From contig JAJZTW010000002.1 of NCBI GenBank assembly GCA_021847345.1, forward strand, positions 62,001-126,000: a stretch of DNA of 64,000 nt, given 5' to 3'. Position 1 is the first letter of the stretch. The number at the start of each line of letters is the position of its first letter. Of the stretch, positions 1 through 8,583 are shown piece after piece. Origin of the DNA: Pseudomonadota bacterium (GTDB lineage: Bacteria; Pseudomonadota; Gammaproteobacteria; Burkholderiales; Burkholderiaceae_C). The notes beneath the pieces are model-generated. The model was given only the letters and a program-made list of their open reading frames with translations. It was not told the origin of the DNA and did not search any database. Both the position numbers and the translations under genes were made by a program.

Positions 1-1650
1 GCGAAGCTTGCGCAGACTGCCGCGCCCTGGGCGCGGCGCGGCGCCGAGAAGGCCCGGCGCCTGGCGGCCGTGGCCGACCTGGCCGACGGGCGCGTCCTGC
101 CCACGCAGCGCCTGGTCGACGCGCTGGGCCTGCTGCTGCGCCCGGGCGACCGCGTCGCGCTGGAGGGCAACAACCAGAAGCAGGCGGACTTCCTGTCGCG
201 CGCGCTGGCCAGCCTCGACCCGGGCCGGGTGAACGACCTGCACCTGCTGATCTCCAGCATCAGCCGGCCCGAGCACCTGGACCTGTTCGAGCGCGGCATC
301 GCGCGCCGGCTGGACTTCTCCTACGCCGGGCCGCAAAGCCTGCGCGTGGCGCAGCTCATCGAGGACGGCAAGCTCGAGATCGGCGCCATCCACACCTACG
401 TCGAGTTGTATGCGCGCATGCTCATCGACCTGCAGCCCAACGTGGCGCTGGTGTGCGCGCAAAAGGCCGACGCCGCCGGCAACCTCTACACCGGGGCCAA
501 CACCGAGGACACGCCGACCATCGTCGAGGCCACCGCGTTTCGCCAGGGCATCGTGATCGCCCAGGTCAACGAGCTGTGCGACGAATTGCCGCGGGTCGAC
601 ATCCCGGGGTCCTGGGTGGATTTCGTGGTTCTCGCCGATCGCCCCTTCGCCATCGAGCCGCTGTTCACCCGCGATCCGCGCCACATCACCGACCTGCAGG
701 TGCTGATGGGCATGATGGCCATCCGGGGCATCTACGAGCGCTACGGCGTGACGTCGCTGAACCACGGCATCGGTTTCGACACCGCGGCCATCGAGCTGCT
801 GCTGCCCACCTATGGCGAATCCCTCGGGCTCAAGGGCAGGATCTGCCGCAACTGGGCGCTCAATCCGCACCCCACGCTGATCCCGGCCATCGAGAGCGGG
901 TGGGTGGAAAGCGTGCACTGCTTCGGCAGCGAGGTCGGCATGGAGCGCTACATCGAGGCGCGCCCCGACGTGTTCTTCGTCGGGCGCGACGGCTCGCTGC
1001 GATCGAACCGCGTGCTGTGCCAGCTCGCCGGGCAGTATGGCGTGGACATGTTCATCGGCTCGACCCTGCAGATGGACGGCGACGCCAACTCGTCGACCGT
1101 CACGCTGGGGCGCCTGACCGGCTTCGGCGGCGCCCCCAACATGGGCCACGATCCGCGCGGGCGGCGTCACGCCACCCCGGCGTGGCTGTCGCTGATCACC
1201 GCCGACAGCCCCGTGGTGCGCGGGCGCAAGCTGGTGGTCCAGCTGGTGGAGACCTTCCAGCAGGGAGGCGTGCCCGCGCTGGTGGAGTCCCTCGACGCGG
1301 TCAGCGTGGGAAAGATGAGCGGCATGCCGATCGCTCCGGTGATGATCTATGGAGACGATGTCACGCACGTGGTCACCGAGGAGGGAATCGCCTACCTCTA
1401 CAAGGCGCAGGGCCAGCAGGAGCGGCGTGACGCGCTGGCCGCGGTGGCCGGAGTCACCCCCATCGGCCAGCGCGTGAATGCGCAGCGTGTGCAGCAACTG
1501 CGCGAGCGCGGCCTGGTGGCCTTCGCCTCCGATCTCGATGTCAGTCCGCTGCAGGCCAAGCGCTCGCTGCTGGCGGCGCGCAGCATCGAGGACCTGGTCG
1601 CCTGGTCCGGCGGGCTGTACGAGCCGCCGGCGCGTTTTCGCAGCTGGTGA
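1..1650 (+). CDS. mdcA: Malonate decarboxylase alpha subunit (acetyl-S-ACP:malonate ACP transferase), 5' end outside window
   Basis: MdcA exchanges acetyl for malonyl on the thiol of the acyl carrier subunit MdcC, the first half-reaction of biotin-independent malonate decarboxylase in the cytoplasm. The reading frame is open from base 1, and the residues before the first listed start (a W..RR...K..RLAAVA pattern) match the family N-terminus. The GTG at 70 is therefore probably internal and the true start lies left of the window. Family-typical blocks include EGNNQKQADFLSR, ERGIARRLDFSYAGPQSLR, TGANTEDTP, SLNHGIGFDTAAIELLLPTYGESLGLKG, FGGAPNMGHDPRGRRH and the C-terminal WSGGLYEPPARFRSW. At about 550 residues it is nearly full length. 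Its stop overlaps the mdcB start by four bases (GTGA), so it heads the mdc operon. Confidence 0.95.
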   Translation, partial: AKLAQTAAPWARRGAEKARRLAAVADLADGRVLPTQRLVDALGLLLRPGDRVALEGNNQKQADFLSRALASLDPGRVNDLHLLISSISRPEHLDLFERGIARRLDFSYAGPQSLRVAQLIEDGKLEIGAIHTYVELYARMLIDLQPNVALVCAQKADAAGNLYTGANTEDTPTIVEATAFRQGIVIAQVNELCDELPRVDIPGSWVDFVVLADRPFAIEPLFTRDPRHITDLQVLMGMMAIRGIYERYGVTSLNHGIGFDTAAIELLLPTYGESLGLKGRICRNWALNPHPTLIPAIESGWVESVHCFGSEVGMERYIEARPDVFFVGRDGSLRSNRVLCQLAGQYGVDMFIGSTLQMDGDANSSTVTLGRLTGFGGAPNMGHDPRGRRHATPAWLSLITADSPVVRGRKLVVQLVETFQQGGVPALVESLDAVSVGKMSGMPIAPVMIYGDDVTHVVTEEGIAYLYKAQGQQERRDALAAVAGVTPIGQRVNAQRVQQLRERGLVAFASDLDVSPLQAKRSLLAARSIEDLVAWSGGLYEPPARFRSW

Positions 1651-2522
1651 GCGCCGATCCGATGCTGCCGCTGTCCGACACCCCGGCCCGCGTCGAGCCA
1701 CGCGAGCAGGCGGCCTGGCTGGCCGACGCCGCGGTGCAGGCGCTGCGCGACGAGGCTCGCCTGAGCCCGAAGCCGGCGCTGGTGGACTCCCGCGGAAGCG
1801 GCGCCCATGCCGATCTCGACCTGGCGCGCATGCTGCGTTCGGCGCGTGCCCTGCGCCGTCCCTTCGCCGACATGGCGCTTGCCGCGCAGGGCGCGCTGCC
1901 CGACGCGGGCCTGCGCCGGCGCCTGGCGGCGATCGGCCGCGTGGCCGAGCAGCGCATGCTGCTGGCCACCCAGGGCAGCAACGCGCACCGCGGCGCGATC
2001 TGGGCCCTGGGCCTGCTGCTGGGCGCGCGCGCCCAGCTCGGCGCGGCGGCCGATGCCGCCGAGGTCTGCGCGACGGCCGCGCGCATCGCGCGTCACCCCG
2101 ACGCGCATGGTCCCGACGCCGCAGCCAGCCATGGCGCGCGCGCGGTGCGGCGCTACGGCGTCGCCGGCGCCCGCGGCCAGGCCTGCAGCGGTTTCCCGCA
2201 TGTGCTGCGCTGGGGCCTGCCGATGCTGCGCCGGCGTCTGGCCGCCGGCGCCCGGCCGGAGCATGCACGGCTGGACGCGTTGCTGGCGATCATGGCCGAG
2301 CTCGACGACACCTGCCTGTTGCACCGCGGCGGCGTGCCGGCGCTGCGCGCTGCGCAGCACGGTGCGCGGCGCGTGCTGGCGCTGGGCGGCAGCGCCGAGC
2401 CGGCCGGCCATGCGGCGCTGCTGGCGCTCGACGCCGAGCTGCTGGCCCGCAATGCCTCGCCAGGAGGCAGCGCCGACCTGCTGTCGGCGAGCCTGTTCCT
2501 CGACAGCGTGACCGCGCGCTGA
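1647..2522 (+). CDS. mdcB: Triphosphoribosyl-dephospho-CoA synthase MdcB
   Basis: Makes the 2'-(5''-triphosphoribosyl)-3'-dephospho-CoA precursor of the prosthetic group carried by MdcC, from ATP and dephospho-CoA (CitG/MdcB family). The 291-residue length is normal. Visible family blocks are DSRGSGAHADLDLARMLRSA near residue 50, LLATQGSNAHRGAIWALGLLL near residue 110 and the late ELDDTCLLHRGG segment. The GTG start overlaps the mdcA stop (GTGA), indicating translational coupling. It is followed after 36 bases by the carrier-protein gene mdcC, as expected for co-production of carrier and cofactor. Confidence 0.93.
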   Translation: MSADPMLPLSDTPARVEPREQAAWLADAAVQALRDEARLSPKPALVDSRGSGAHADLDLARMLRSARALRRPFADMALAAQGALPDAGLRRRLAAIGRVAEQRMLLATQGSNAHRGAIWALGLLLGARAQLGAAADAAEVCATAARIARHPDAHGPDAAASHGARAVRRYGVAGARGQACSGFPHVLRWGLPMLRRRLAAGARPEHARLDALLAIMAELDDTCLLHRGGVPALRAAQHGARRVLALGGSAEPAGHAALLALDAELLARNASPGGSADLLSASLFLDSVTAR

Positions 2523-2558
2523 CGCCGAATTCCCCTCCCGATCCATCGACCCAGCATC

Positions 2559-2849
2559 ATGGAAACCCTCGAATTCGACTTTCAGGCCGGCTCGCCGATC
2601 GCGCGGCGCGCGCATGTCGGCGTGGTCGGCTCCGGAGACCTGGAAATCCTCATCGAACCACGTGACGCGGCCGGGGCGCACGTGCGCGTGTGCACCAGCG
2701 TCGACGGATACGGCGAGATCTGGGGCCGCGTGCTGCAGCGTTTCTTCGAGCGCCACGGCGTCGCGGCGTCGGTGCGCATCAATGATTTCGGCGCCACGCC
2801 CGGCGTGGTCGCGCTGCGCCTCGAGCAGGCGCTGGAGGCCAGTCGATGA
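2559..2849 (+). CDS. mdcC: Malonate decarboxylase acyl carrier protein (delta subunit)
   Basis: A 96-residue acyl carrier subunit that holds acetyl and malonyl groups on a phosphoribosyl-dephospho-CoA arm rather than a 4'-phosphopantetheine. The segment VGVVGSGDLEILIEP contains the serine (VGSGDLE, about residue 28) that carries the prosthetic group in this family. MdcA loads it, MdcD/MdcE decarboxylate its malonyl thioester, and MdcB/MdcG build the cofactor. Its stop overlaps the mdcD start as ATGA. Confidence 0.93.
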   Translation: METLEFDFQAGSPIARRAHVGVVGSGDLEILIEPRDAAGAHVRVCTSVDGYGEIWGRVLQRFFERHGVAASVRINDFGATPGVVALRLEQALEASR

Positions 2850-3718
2850 GTTCCCTCGAGCAAGTGCCGCGCCAGCAGGTGCTGGCGCGTGAAAGTTTCA
2901 TCGAGCTGGGAGCGCGCGAGCGCGCGCGCAGCCTGCTCGACGCCGATGGCCAGCGCGAGTTGCTGGGGCCCTTCGACGCGCTGGACTCGCCTTGGCTGCC
3001 GCGACAGGGCATCGTGCCGCAGGCCGACGACGGCGTGGTCGTGATGCGCGGGCGACTGCAGGGTCGGCAGGCCGTGGTGCTGGCGCTCGAGGGCCGCTTC
3101 CAGGGCGGCAGCATCGGCGAGGTGTGCGGCGCCAAGATCGCCGGCAGCCTGGAGCTGGCGCTGCGCGACTGCGCGGCCGGGCGCCCGGTGCTGCCGGTGC
3201 TGCTGCTGGAAACCGGCGGCGTGCGCCTGCAGGAGGCCAACCTCGGACTGGCGGCGATCGCCGAGATCCAGTCGGCCGTGGTGGCGCTGCGCCGGCATGT
3301 GCCGGTGGTGGCGGTCATCGCCGGCATGGTGGGCTGCTTTGGCGGCATGTCGCTGGTCGCCGGACTGTGCTCGCACCTGATCATCACCCGCCAGGCACGC
3401 CTGGGCATGAACGGGCCCGAGGTGATCGAGCAGGAGGCCGGTGTCGAGGAACTCGACTCGGCCGACCGGCGCCTGGTGTGGAGCCTGATCGGCGGCGAGC
3501 AGCGCGTGGCCACCGGGCTGGCCGACGTGCTCGTCGACGACGACGTGGCCCAGGTGCGCGAGCAGCTCGCGCGCCTGCACTCGCAGCCGCCGGTGCCGGC
3601 GCGCAGCGAGCAGGTCGACCTGTGGCGCCAGCGCATCGAGGCCCTGGCCGGCAGCGCCGACCTGGATCCCGCGGGCTTGCGCCAGGCCTGGCAAGCCTCG
3701 CCCCGCGGGCGGGCTTGA
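2846..3718 (+). CDS. mdcD: Malonate decarboxylase beta subunit (malonyl-S-ACP decarboxylase)
   Basis: Crotonase-fold carboxyltransferase-like subunit that decarboxylates malonyl-S-MdcC together with the gamma subunit MdcE, regenerating acetyl-S-ACP and releasing CO2. The protein is 290 residues with family-typical ALEGRFQGGSIGEVCGAKIAGSLELAL, LETGGVRLQEANLGL and the oxyanion-type GGMSLVAGLCSHLIIT stretch near residue 170. It starts inside the mdcC stop (ATGA) and is followed by mdcE 43 bases later. Confidence 0.93.
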   Translation: MSSLEQVPRQQVLARESFIELGARERARSLLDADGQRELLGPFDALDSPWLPRQGIVPQADDGVVVMRGRLQGRQAVVLALEGRFQGGSIGEVCGAKIAGSLELALRDCAAGRPVLPVLLLETGGVRLQEANLGLAAIAEIQSAVVALRRHVPVVAVIAGMVGCFGGMSLVAGLCSHLIITRQARLGMNGPEVIEQEAGVEELDSADRRLVWSLIGGEQRVATGLADVLVDDDVAQVREQLARLHSQPPVPARSEQVDLWRQRIEALAGSADLDPAGLRQAWQASPRGRA

Positions 3719-3761
3719 GCCGGTGCGGCCGCACATTCCCCGAAACGACAAGGAGCCCTGT

Positions 3762-4580
3762 ATGAGCAGCCGCGGAAGAATCTGGTTCGATCAGCTGCGC
3801 GCAGACGCGCCGCTGCTGGGCGGGCTGCCACCGTCGGTGCTGGCGGCCGACACCGAGCTGGGCGGGCGGGCCGCGCGCGTGCTGGCCGTGGTGCCCGATG
3901 CATCCAGCCCCTTCCCGCGCGCGCGGCGCGGCGAGGTCGGCCTGCGCGAGGCCTGGGCGCTGGCGCACGCGGTGCGCGACGCGCAACAGGCCGATCGCGA
4001 CGGCGCGCGCCGCACGCTGGTGGCGGTGGTCGACGTTCCCGGCCAGGCCTACGGTCGGCGCGAGGAGATGCTCGGCATCCACCTGGCCTGCGCGGCCGCA
4101 GTGGATGCCTACGCGAGCGCGCGCCAGGCCGGGCATCCGGTGCTGGCGCTGCTGGTCGGCGGCGCCATGTCGGGGGCCTTTCTGGCGCATGGCTACCAGG
4201 CGCATCGCCTGCTCGCGCTGGACGACGCCGGCGTCGCGGTGCACGCGATGGGGCGCGACGCCGCGGCGCGGGTGACCCGTCGCAGCGTGGCCGAGCTCGA
4301 CGAGTTCGCCAGCGCGCAGCCACCGATGTCGTATCGAATCGCCGACTACGCCGGGCTCGGCCTGCTGCACCGCCTGATCGGCGGCGTCGATGCCGACGCG
4401 CCGAGCGCGCAGCAGGTGGACGCGGTGCGCGAGGCGCTGCTGCAGGCGCTGAACGACATCGCCCCCGACGAACGGGACCTGGCCGTGCGCTGGAGTACGC
4501 CCACGGCACGCCGCGGACGCGAGGCCTCGGTGCGCGTGCGCGAGCGTCTGGCGGCGCAGTGGTCGGCGCCCGGGACATGA
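3762..4580 (+). CDS. mdcE: Malonate decarboxylase gamma subunit (co-decarboxylase)
   Basis: Partner of MdcD in decarboxylating malonyl-S-ACP. The listed ORF opens at a GTG at 3723, but the ATG at 3762 follows a good AAGGAG ribosome binding site (3750-3755) and gives the family-typical N-terminus MSSRGRIWFDQL, so I use it (272 residues). Visible blocks: VVDVPGQAYGRREEMLGIHLACAAAVDAYASARQAGHPV and LLVGGAMSGAFLAHGYQAHRLLAL, typical of the gamma subunit. The stop overlaps the mdcG start (ATGA). Confidence 0.93.
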   Translation: MSSRGRIWFDQLRADAPLLGGLPPSVLAADTELGGRAARVLAVVPDASSPFPRARRGEVGLREAWALAHAVRDAQQADRDGARRTLVAVVDVPGQAYGRREEMLGIHLACAAAVDAYASARQAGHPVLALLVGGAMSGAFLAHGYQAHRLLALDDAGVAVHAMGRDAAARVTRRSVAELDEFASAQPPMSYRIADYAGLGLLHRLIGGVDADAPSAQQVDAVREALLQALNDIAPDERDLAVRWSTPTARRGREASVRVRERLAAQWSAPGT

Positions 4581-5263
4581 GCATGCCATGCGCCGCGCAC
4601 GCGATCGCGGGGGCCGTGCGGGTGCACGACCTGCTGCGCCTGCGTGACCCGGATGCGTTGCGCTGGGACGGCGCTGCGCCGGCCTGGGCGCCCGATGCGC
4701 TGGCAGCGGCACCGTGGGTGGTGGTTCGCCGGGTCGCCGCGCGTGGCGACTGGCTGGCGGTCGGCGTGCGCGGCAGCGCTCGCGCGCAGCGCGCCGCCGC
4801 CTGGCTGGATCCGGCAGGCGTTTTGAGCCTGCGCGAACCGCCCGCGCTGCGCGCGCGAGCGGGCTTGCTGGCTCCGGCGCGCGCGCAGCTGCCGGTGTTT
4901 GGCGCGCTGCGCAGCCTGGAGCAGGCGTGGCGCGAACACGGTCCGATGCACTGGGGCCCTGGCGGAAGCGTGGGATTCGAGCTGGCCAGCGGTGTCGCCA
5001 CGGCCGGCCCGCTCAGTGATCTCGACGTGGTCGTGCGTTGCGAGCACGCTCCGTCGACGGCATGCGCTCGTGCCTGGCTGCGGGCGCTGCCGCGGCACGC
5101 CCCGGCGCGCATCGACGTGCTGCTGGAGTGGCCCGCCGGCGGAGCCGCGCTGGCCGAGTTCGCCGCCGGCGGACCGTACCTGCTGCGCACGCGCCTCGGG
5201 GCTCGGCTGCGCCGGGCGGGCGTACGCCCGGCGCAAGCCGGCAGCGTCGCGGAGGCCGCCTGA
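4577..5263 (+). CDS. mdcG: Phosphoribosyl-dephospho-CoA transferase MdcG (holo-ACP synthase)
   Basis: Transfers the phosphoribosyl-dephospho-CoA group from the MdcB product onto the MdcC serine, making the active carrier. The family nucleotidyltransferase-like motif is seen as GSVGFELASGVATAGPLSDLDVVVR near residues 132-155, with the paired aspartates of SDLD. The listed ORF opens upstream at 4559; the ATG at 4577 is preferred because it overlaps the mdcE stop as ATGA, as at other junctions of this operon. Product 228 residues. The stop shares one base with the mdcH start (TGATG). Confidence 0.9.
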   Translation: MSMPCAAHAIAGAVRVHDLLRLRDPDALRWDGAAPAWAPDALAAAPWVVVRRVAARGDWLAVGVRGSARAQRAAAWLDPAGVLSLREPPALRARAGLLAPARAQLPVFGALRSLEQAWREHGPMHWGPGGSVGFELASGVATAGPLSDLDVVVRCEHAPSTACARAWLRALPRHAPARIDVLLEWPAGGAALAEFAAGGPYLLRTRLGARLRRAGVRPAQAGSVAEAA

Positions 5264-6243
5264 TGCGCCTGGCCTTCCTGTTCCCGGGGCAGGGCTCGCA
5301 GTCGGCCGGCTACCTGCGGCGCCTGCCGGAGCACTCTTGCGTGCGCGACACGCTGCAGGAGGCGGGCGAACTCCTCGGGGTCGACATCGTCGAGCTCGAC
5401 CAGGAGCCTGCGCTGCGCTCGACCGTTGCGGTCCAGCTCGGCCTGCTGGTCGCCGCAGTGGCGCAGGCGCGGGCGCTGGCCGCCGAGGACGTGCGCCCGG
5501 ATGCGGTGGCGGGGCTGTCGGTCGGGGCCTTCGGCGCGGCGGTGGCCTGCGGATGCCTGGAGTTCGGCGATGCGCTGCGCCTGGTGGACCTGCGCGCGCG
5601 CAGCATGCAGCAGGCCTTTGCCGAGGGATACGGCATGCTGGCCGTGTCGGGGCTGCGCCAGGCTGCGCTGGAATCGCTGCTCGAGCAGCTCAACGCCGAC
5701 CCGGATCGCACCGGGGCCGAGCTGGCGCCGGCGCAGCGCGCCTACCTCGCCAACCTGAATTCGGGTTCGCAGTTCGTGGTCGCCGGCGCAGACGCGGCGC
5801 TTGCCCGCCTGGCCGACGCGGCGCGCGGCGCGGGGGCGCGCCAGGTCGAGCGACTGGCGGTGGCGGTGCCGTCGCATTGCCCGCTGCTCGCCGGCACCGC
5901 GGCCGAGCTGGCTGGGGAGCTCGGCGCGCTGCGCCTGCGCGACCCGGTGGTGCCGTACGTGGCCAACACCACGGCGCGGGCGCTGCACAAGGCGGCCGAG
6001 GTCGCGCGCGACCTCGCCGAAGGCGTGATGCGCCCGGTTCGCTGGCACGACACCAACCGCCTGCTGGTGGAGCTCGGCGTGCGCTGCAGCGTCGAGATGC
6101 CGCCGGGCCAGGCGCTGACCCGTTTCATGCACAACCTGAGCTGCCAGGTCGACGCGCTGGCCAGCGACGGTTCCAGTCTGCGCTCGCTGGTCCTGCGGGT
6201 CCGGCGCGCATGTCCGCAGGGAGGAGCCACGCAGCCAACATGA
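5263..6243 (+). CDS. mdcH: Malonate decarboxylase-specific malonyl-CoA:ACP transacylase MdcH
   Basis: Loads malonyl from malonyl-CoA onto MdcC to prime the enzyme. The N-terminus FLFPGQGSQSAGYL is the standard acyltransferase entry motif. The nucleophile elbow reads GLSVG rather than the common GHSLG; this keeps the serine and the flanking glycines. A late SHCPLL block holds the catalytic histidine region. The listed ORF begins at 5038 inside mdcG; the ATG at 5263 gives the correct N-terminus and the TGATG overlap, for 326 residues. It is the last enzyme gene of the operon; an MFS gene follows about 100 bases later. Confidence 0.92.
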   Translation: MRLAFLFPGQGSQSAGYLRRLPEHSCVRDTLQEAGELLGVDIVELDQEPALRSTVAVQLGLLVAAVAQARALAAEDVRPDAVAGLSVGAFGAAVACGCLEFGDALRLVDLRARSMQQAFAEGYGMLAVSGLRQAALESLLEQLNADPDRTGAELAPAQRAYLANLNSGSQFVVAGADAALARLADAARGAGARQVERLAVAVPSHCPLLAGTAAELAGELGALRLRDPVVPYVANTTARALHKAAEVARDLAEGVMRPVRWHDTNRLLVELGVRCSVEMPPGQALTRFMHNLSCQVDALASDGSSLRSLVLRVRRACPQGGATQPT

Positions 6244-6346
6244 CCCACCCTTCGTGGTCGGCTCGGTCGAGCCGACCGGTCGTTCGCGCCCGGTGACGGG
6301 CGCGCATTCGCAAAGCCGGGCTCACCCGGATGCAGGAGACAAACCC

Positions 6347-7642
6347 ATGAATCAACGCACTCTCGACGTCGCCACGCGGCCCGTGCGAACCCCGTTGAAC
6401 CGCGACCAGATCCGCGGTTTCTGGGCGGCCTGGTTCGGCTGGACGCTGGACGGCATGGACTCGATCATCTACGCACTGGTGCTCGTGCCGGCGCTGACCG
6501 AGCTGCTGCCCAAGTCTGGCATCACCGCCACGCCCGCGCATATCGGGCTCGCCGGCTCGATCCTGTTCGCGCTGTTCCTCGTCGGCTGGGGCCTGTCGTT
6601 CATCTGGGGCCCCATTGCGGACCGCTTCGGGCGCACGCGGGTGCTGGCTGCGACGATTTTCGGCTACGCGCTGTTCACGGGCCTGGCAGCGATGTCGCAG
6701 AACGTCTGGGAACTCGGCCTGTTCCGACTGCTGGCCGGCATCGGCATCGGCGGCGAATGGGCGCTGGCCGGGACCTACGTCGCCGAATCGTGGCCCGAGG
6801 ACCGGCGCAAGATGGGCGCGGGCTACCTGCAGACCGGGTACTACGCCGGGTTCTTCATCGCCGCCGCGCTGAACTTCACGGTGGGCGCGCACTACGGCTG
6901 GCGCGCCATGTTCCTGTGTGGCCTGGTGCCGGTGGTGGTGTCCATCTACACCATGCTGAAGGTACGCGAGCCCGAGAAGTGGCAGCACGCCGGCAAGCCG
7001 GTGCAGCGCAGCCCGCTGGCGGAGATCTTCCACACCCAGTACCGTCGTCGCACCCTGGTCAACGCCACCTTGCTGACGGTGGCCATCATCGGGCTGTGGG
7101 CCGGCGCGGTGTATGAGCCGGCGGCGATCATCCAGCTCGCGCTCAAGGAAGGCATGACCCACATCCAGGCCGTGCACATGGCCTCCGTGGGCACCGGCAT
7201 CCTGTCGATCGGCACCATCCTCGGCTGCCTGGCGCTTCCGGTGCTGGCCGAGCGCATCGGGCGAAAGAGCACGCTGTCGCTGTATTTCGTCGGCATGGCC
7301 GTGTGCATCGTGGTCAGCTTCGGCTGGGCCTTCTACCTGCCGGGCGGCCTGCGCACCTTCATCGCCAGCCTGTTCTTCCTGGGCTTTTTCGGCGGCAACT
7401 TCGCCATGTTCAGTCTGTGGCTCCCCGAGCAGTACGAGACGCGGGTGCGCGCGACGGCCTTCGCCTTCAACACCTCGGTGGGGCGCTTCCTCGGCGCGGT
7501 CGTGAACTTCGTGCTGGCCGCCGCGGTCAGCAGCATGGGCACGCTGGGCACTCCGGTGGCGTGGACCGCCGTGGCCTTCGTCGCCGGACTGCTGGTGATT
7601 CCGTTCGCGCTCGAGACCCGCGGCGACAAGCTGCCGGCCTGA
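6347..7642 (+). CDS. MFS transporter, probable malonate importer of the mdc cluster
   Basis: A 431-residue major facilitator with about 12 hydrophobic segments. The loop 2-3 signature GPIADRFGRTRVL and the helix 5 region GIGIGGEWALAGTYVAESWPEDRR place it with the sialate/aromatic-acid/MHS-like proton symporters. The listed ORF opens at 6254; the ATG at 6347 follows GCAGGAGAC and begins MNQRTLDVATRPV, so it is chosen. Position directly after mdcH on the same strand suggests uptake of malonate or a related dicarboxylate. This is inference from context, since better-known malonate clusters use MdcF or MdcLM instead. Confidence 0.8.
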   Translation: MNQRTLDVATRPVRTPLNRDQIRGFWAAWFGWTLDGMDSIIYALVLVPALTELLPKSGITATPAHIGLAGSILFALFLVGWGLSFIWGPIADRFGRTRVLAATIFGYALFTGLAAMSQNVWELGLFRLLAGIGIGGEWALAGTYVAESWPEDRRKMGAGYLQTGYYAGFFIAAALNFTVGAHYGWRAMFLCGLVPVVVSIYTMLKVREPEKWQHAGKPVQRSPLAEIFHTQYRRRTLVNATLLTVAIIGLWAGAVYEPAAIIQLALKEGMTHIQAVHMASVGTGILSIGTILGCLALPVLAERIGRKSTLSLYFVGMAVCIVVSFGWAFYLPGGLRTFIASLFFLGFFGGNFAMFSLWLPEQYETRVRATAFAFNTSVGRFLGAVVNFVLAAAVSSMGTLGTPVAWTAVAFVAGLLVIPFALETRGDKLPA

Positions 7643-7666
7643 ACGGGGCGCCGCCGGGCCCTGTCT

Positions 7667-7993
7667 TCAGTCGCCGCGCAGGCGATCGGGGTCCGGCGCA
7701 TGCCCGAGCAGCTCGAGCAGGCGCGTGAACACCCAGCGCGCCTCGCCTGCGTCGACGCCCGAGTCGGCGCCCTGCAGGCCGACGCGCATGCGCTCGAGAA
7801 CGTCGTCCTCGGTCACCCCGAGGTCGGCGCGGATCTCCTGGCTGCGTTGGCACAGCAGTTGCGCCAGGTCCTCGCAGAACTCGTAGCGCAGCGTGATGTG
7901 CGCCCGCGAGGCCGTGGGCCTGGTGCGTCCCGGCTCCAGGAACAGCTCGACGAAGGAGGGCGGGACGATGATCTGGGATTCTTCGCTGTCCAT
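7667..7993 (-). CDS. Conserved betaproteobacterial protein of unknown function
   Basis: A 108-residue soluble protein starting MDSEESQIIVPPSFVELF, with a LGVTEDDVLERMRVGL segment. From memory this matches a small family found in Burkholderiales, sometimes labelled ATPase with chaperone activity, but I see no nucleotide-binding motif here and assign no function. It ends the minus-strand pair with the PH-domain gene upstream (27 bases between) and converges on the MFS gene of the mdc cluster. Confidence 0.75.
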   Translation of the reverse strand: MDSEESQIIVPPSFVELFLEPGRTRPTASRAHITLRYEFCEDLAQLLCQRSQEIRADLGVTEDDVLERMRVGLQGADSGVDAGEARWVFTRLLELLGHAPDPDRLRGD

Positions 7994-8020
7994 GGTGTCG
8001 GGTAGGCCTCGCGGATGGCG

Positions 8021-8476
8021 TCAGGCGGCGCGCGAGGCCAGTTGTTCCTGCACCGCGCGTCGGAATCCCATGGGGTCGGCGATGCGGTGAAAGGGGTCGC
8101 GGGTTCCGCCGGTGCCGACGATCCACACCGAGCCGTAGTCGAACAGGCGCCCGAGCAGGCCCTGCTCGACGATCAGGCTTTCCACTCGGTCCAGCAGGAT
8201 TTCCAGGGAACTGCGGCGAATCAGCCCGGTTTTCATGATCACTCGCTTGTCGGTCACGGCGAATTCGCAGCCGGCGTAACGAATCCATGCGCCGAGGCCG
8301 TAGCCCAGCGCGATCAGCCCCAGCAGCGCGCCCAGCCCGATCGCCGCGCCGCCGAGCAGTGGCAGGCCCACCGCCACCAGCAGCAACAGCGTCGGCCGCG
8401 CGAACACGGTTCGGCTCAGGTGGGCGCGATACAGCACGCGTTCGTGGCTCAGCAGGTGACGGTCGATATAGCTCAT
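8021..8476 (-). CDS. PH-domain (bPH2/YdbS-like) membrane protein
   Basis: A 151-residue protein. The N-terminal part has two adjacent hydrophobic segments (about residues 28-65, TLLLLVAVGLPLLGGAAIGL and following). They are followed by a bacterial pleckstrin-homology-like domain: YAGCEFAVTDKRVIMKTGLIRRSSLEILLDRVESLIVEQGLLGRLFDYGSVWIVGTGGT is typical of this fold. Function unknown; such proteins sit in the inner membrane. It is transcribed with the small conserved gene downstream and divergently from the patatin gene. Confidence 0.8.
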   Translation of the reverse strand: MSYIDRHLLSHERVLYRAHLSRTVFARPTLLLLVAVGLPLLGGAAIGLGALLGLIALGYGLGAWIRYAGCEFAVTDKRVIMKTGLIRRSSLEILLDRVESLIVEQGLLGRLFDYGSVWIVGTGGTRDPFHRIADPMGFRRAVQEQLASRAA

Positions 8477-8583
8477 GCGGCGGCGGGTGCGCGTCGCCTA
8501 CCGGCGCGCAGCGAAATCCAGCGCGCAACTGTAGCGGCAGTCGCGTCGCGCGCGGCGCCCGCGAACTGGCCCGCGGGGGTGCT

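Noticed and set aside
70-1650. GTG at 70 as the start of mdcA
   Set aside because: The frame is open to base 1 and upstream residues match the MdcA N-terminus, so the start is outside the window.
2779-6132. 1117-residue minus-strand ORF across the mdc operon
   Set aside because: Arg/Ala/Pro-rich with no recognisable domain and fully antisense to well-supported mdc genes; a high-GC shadow frame.
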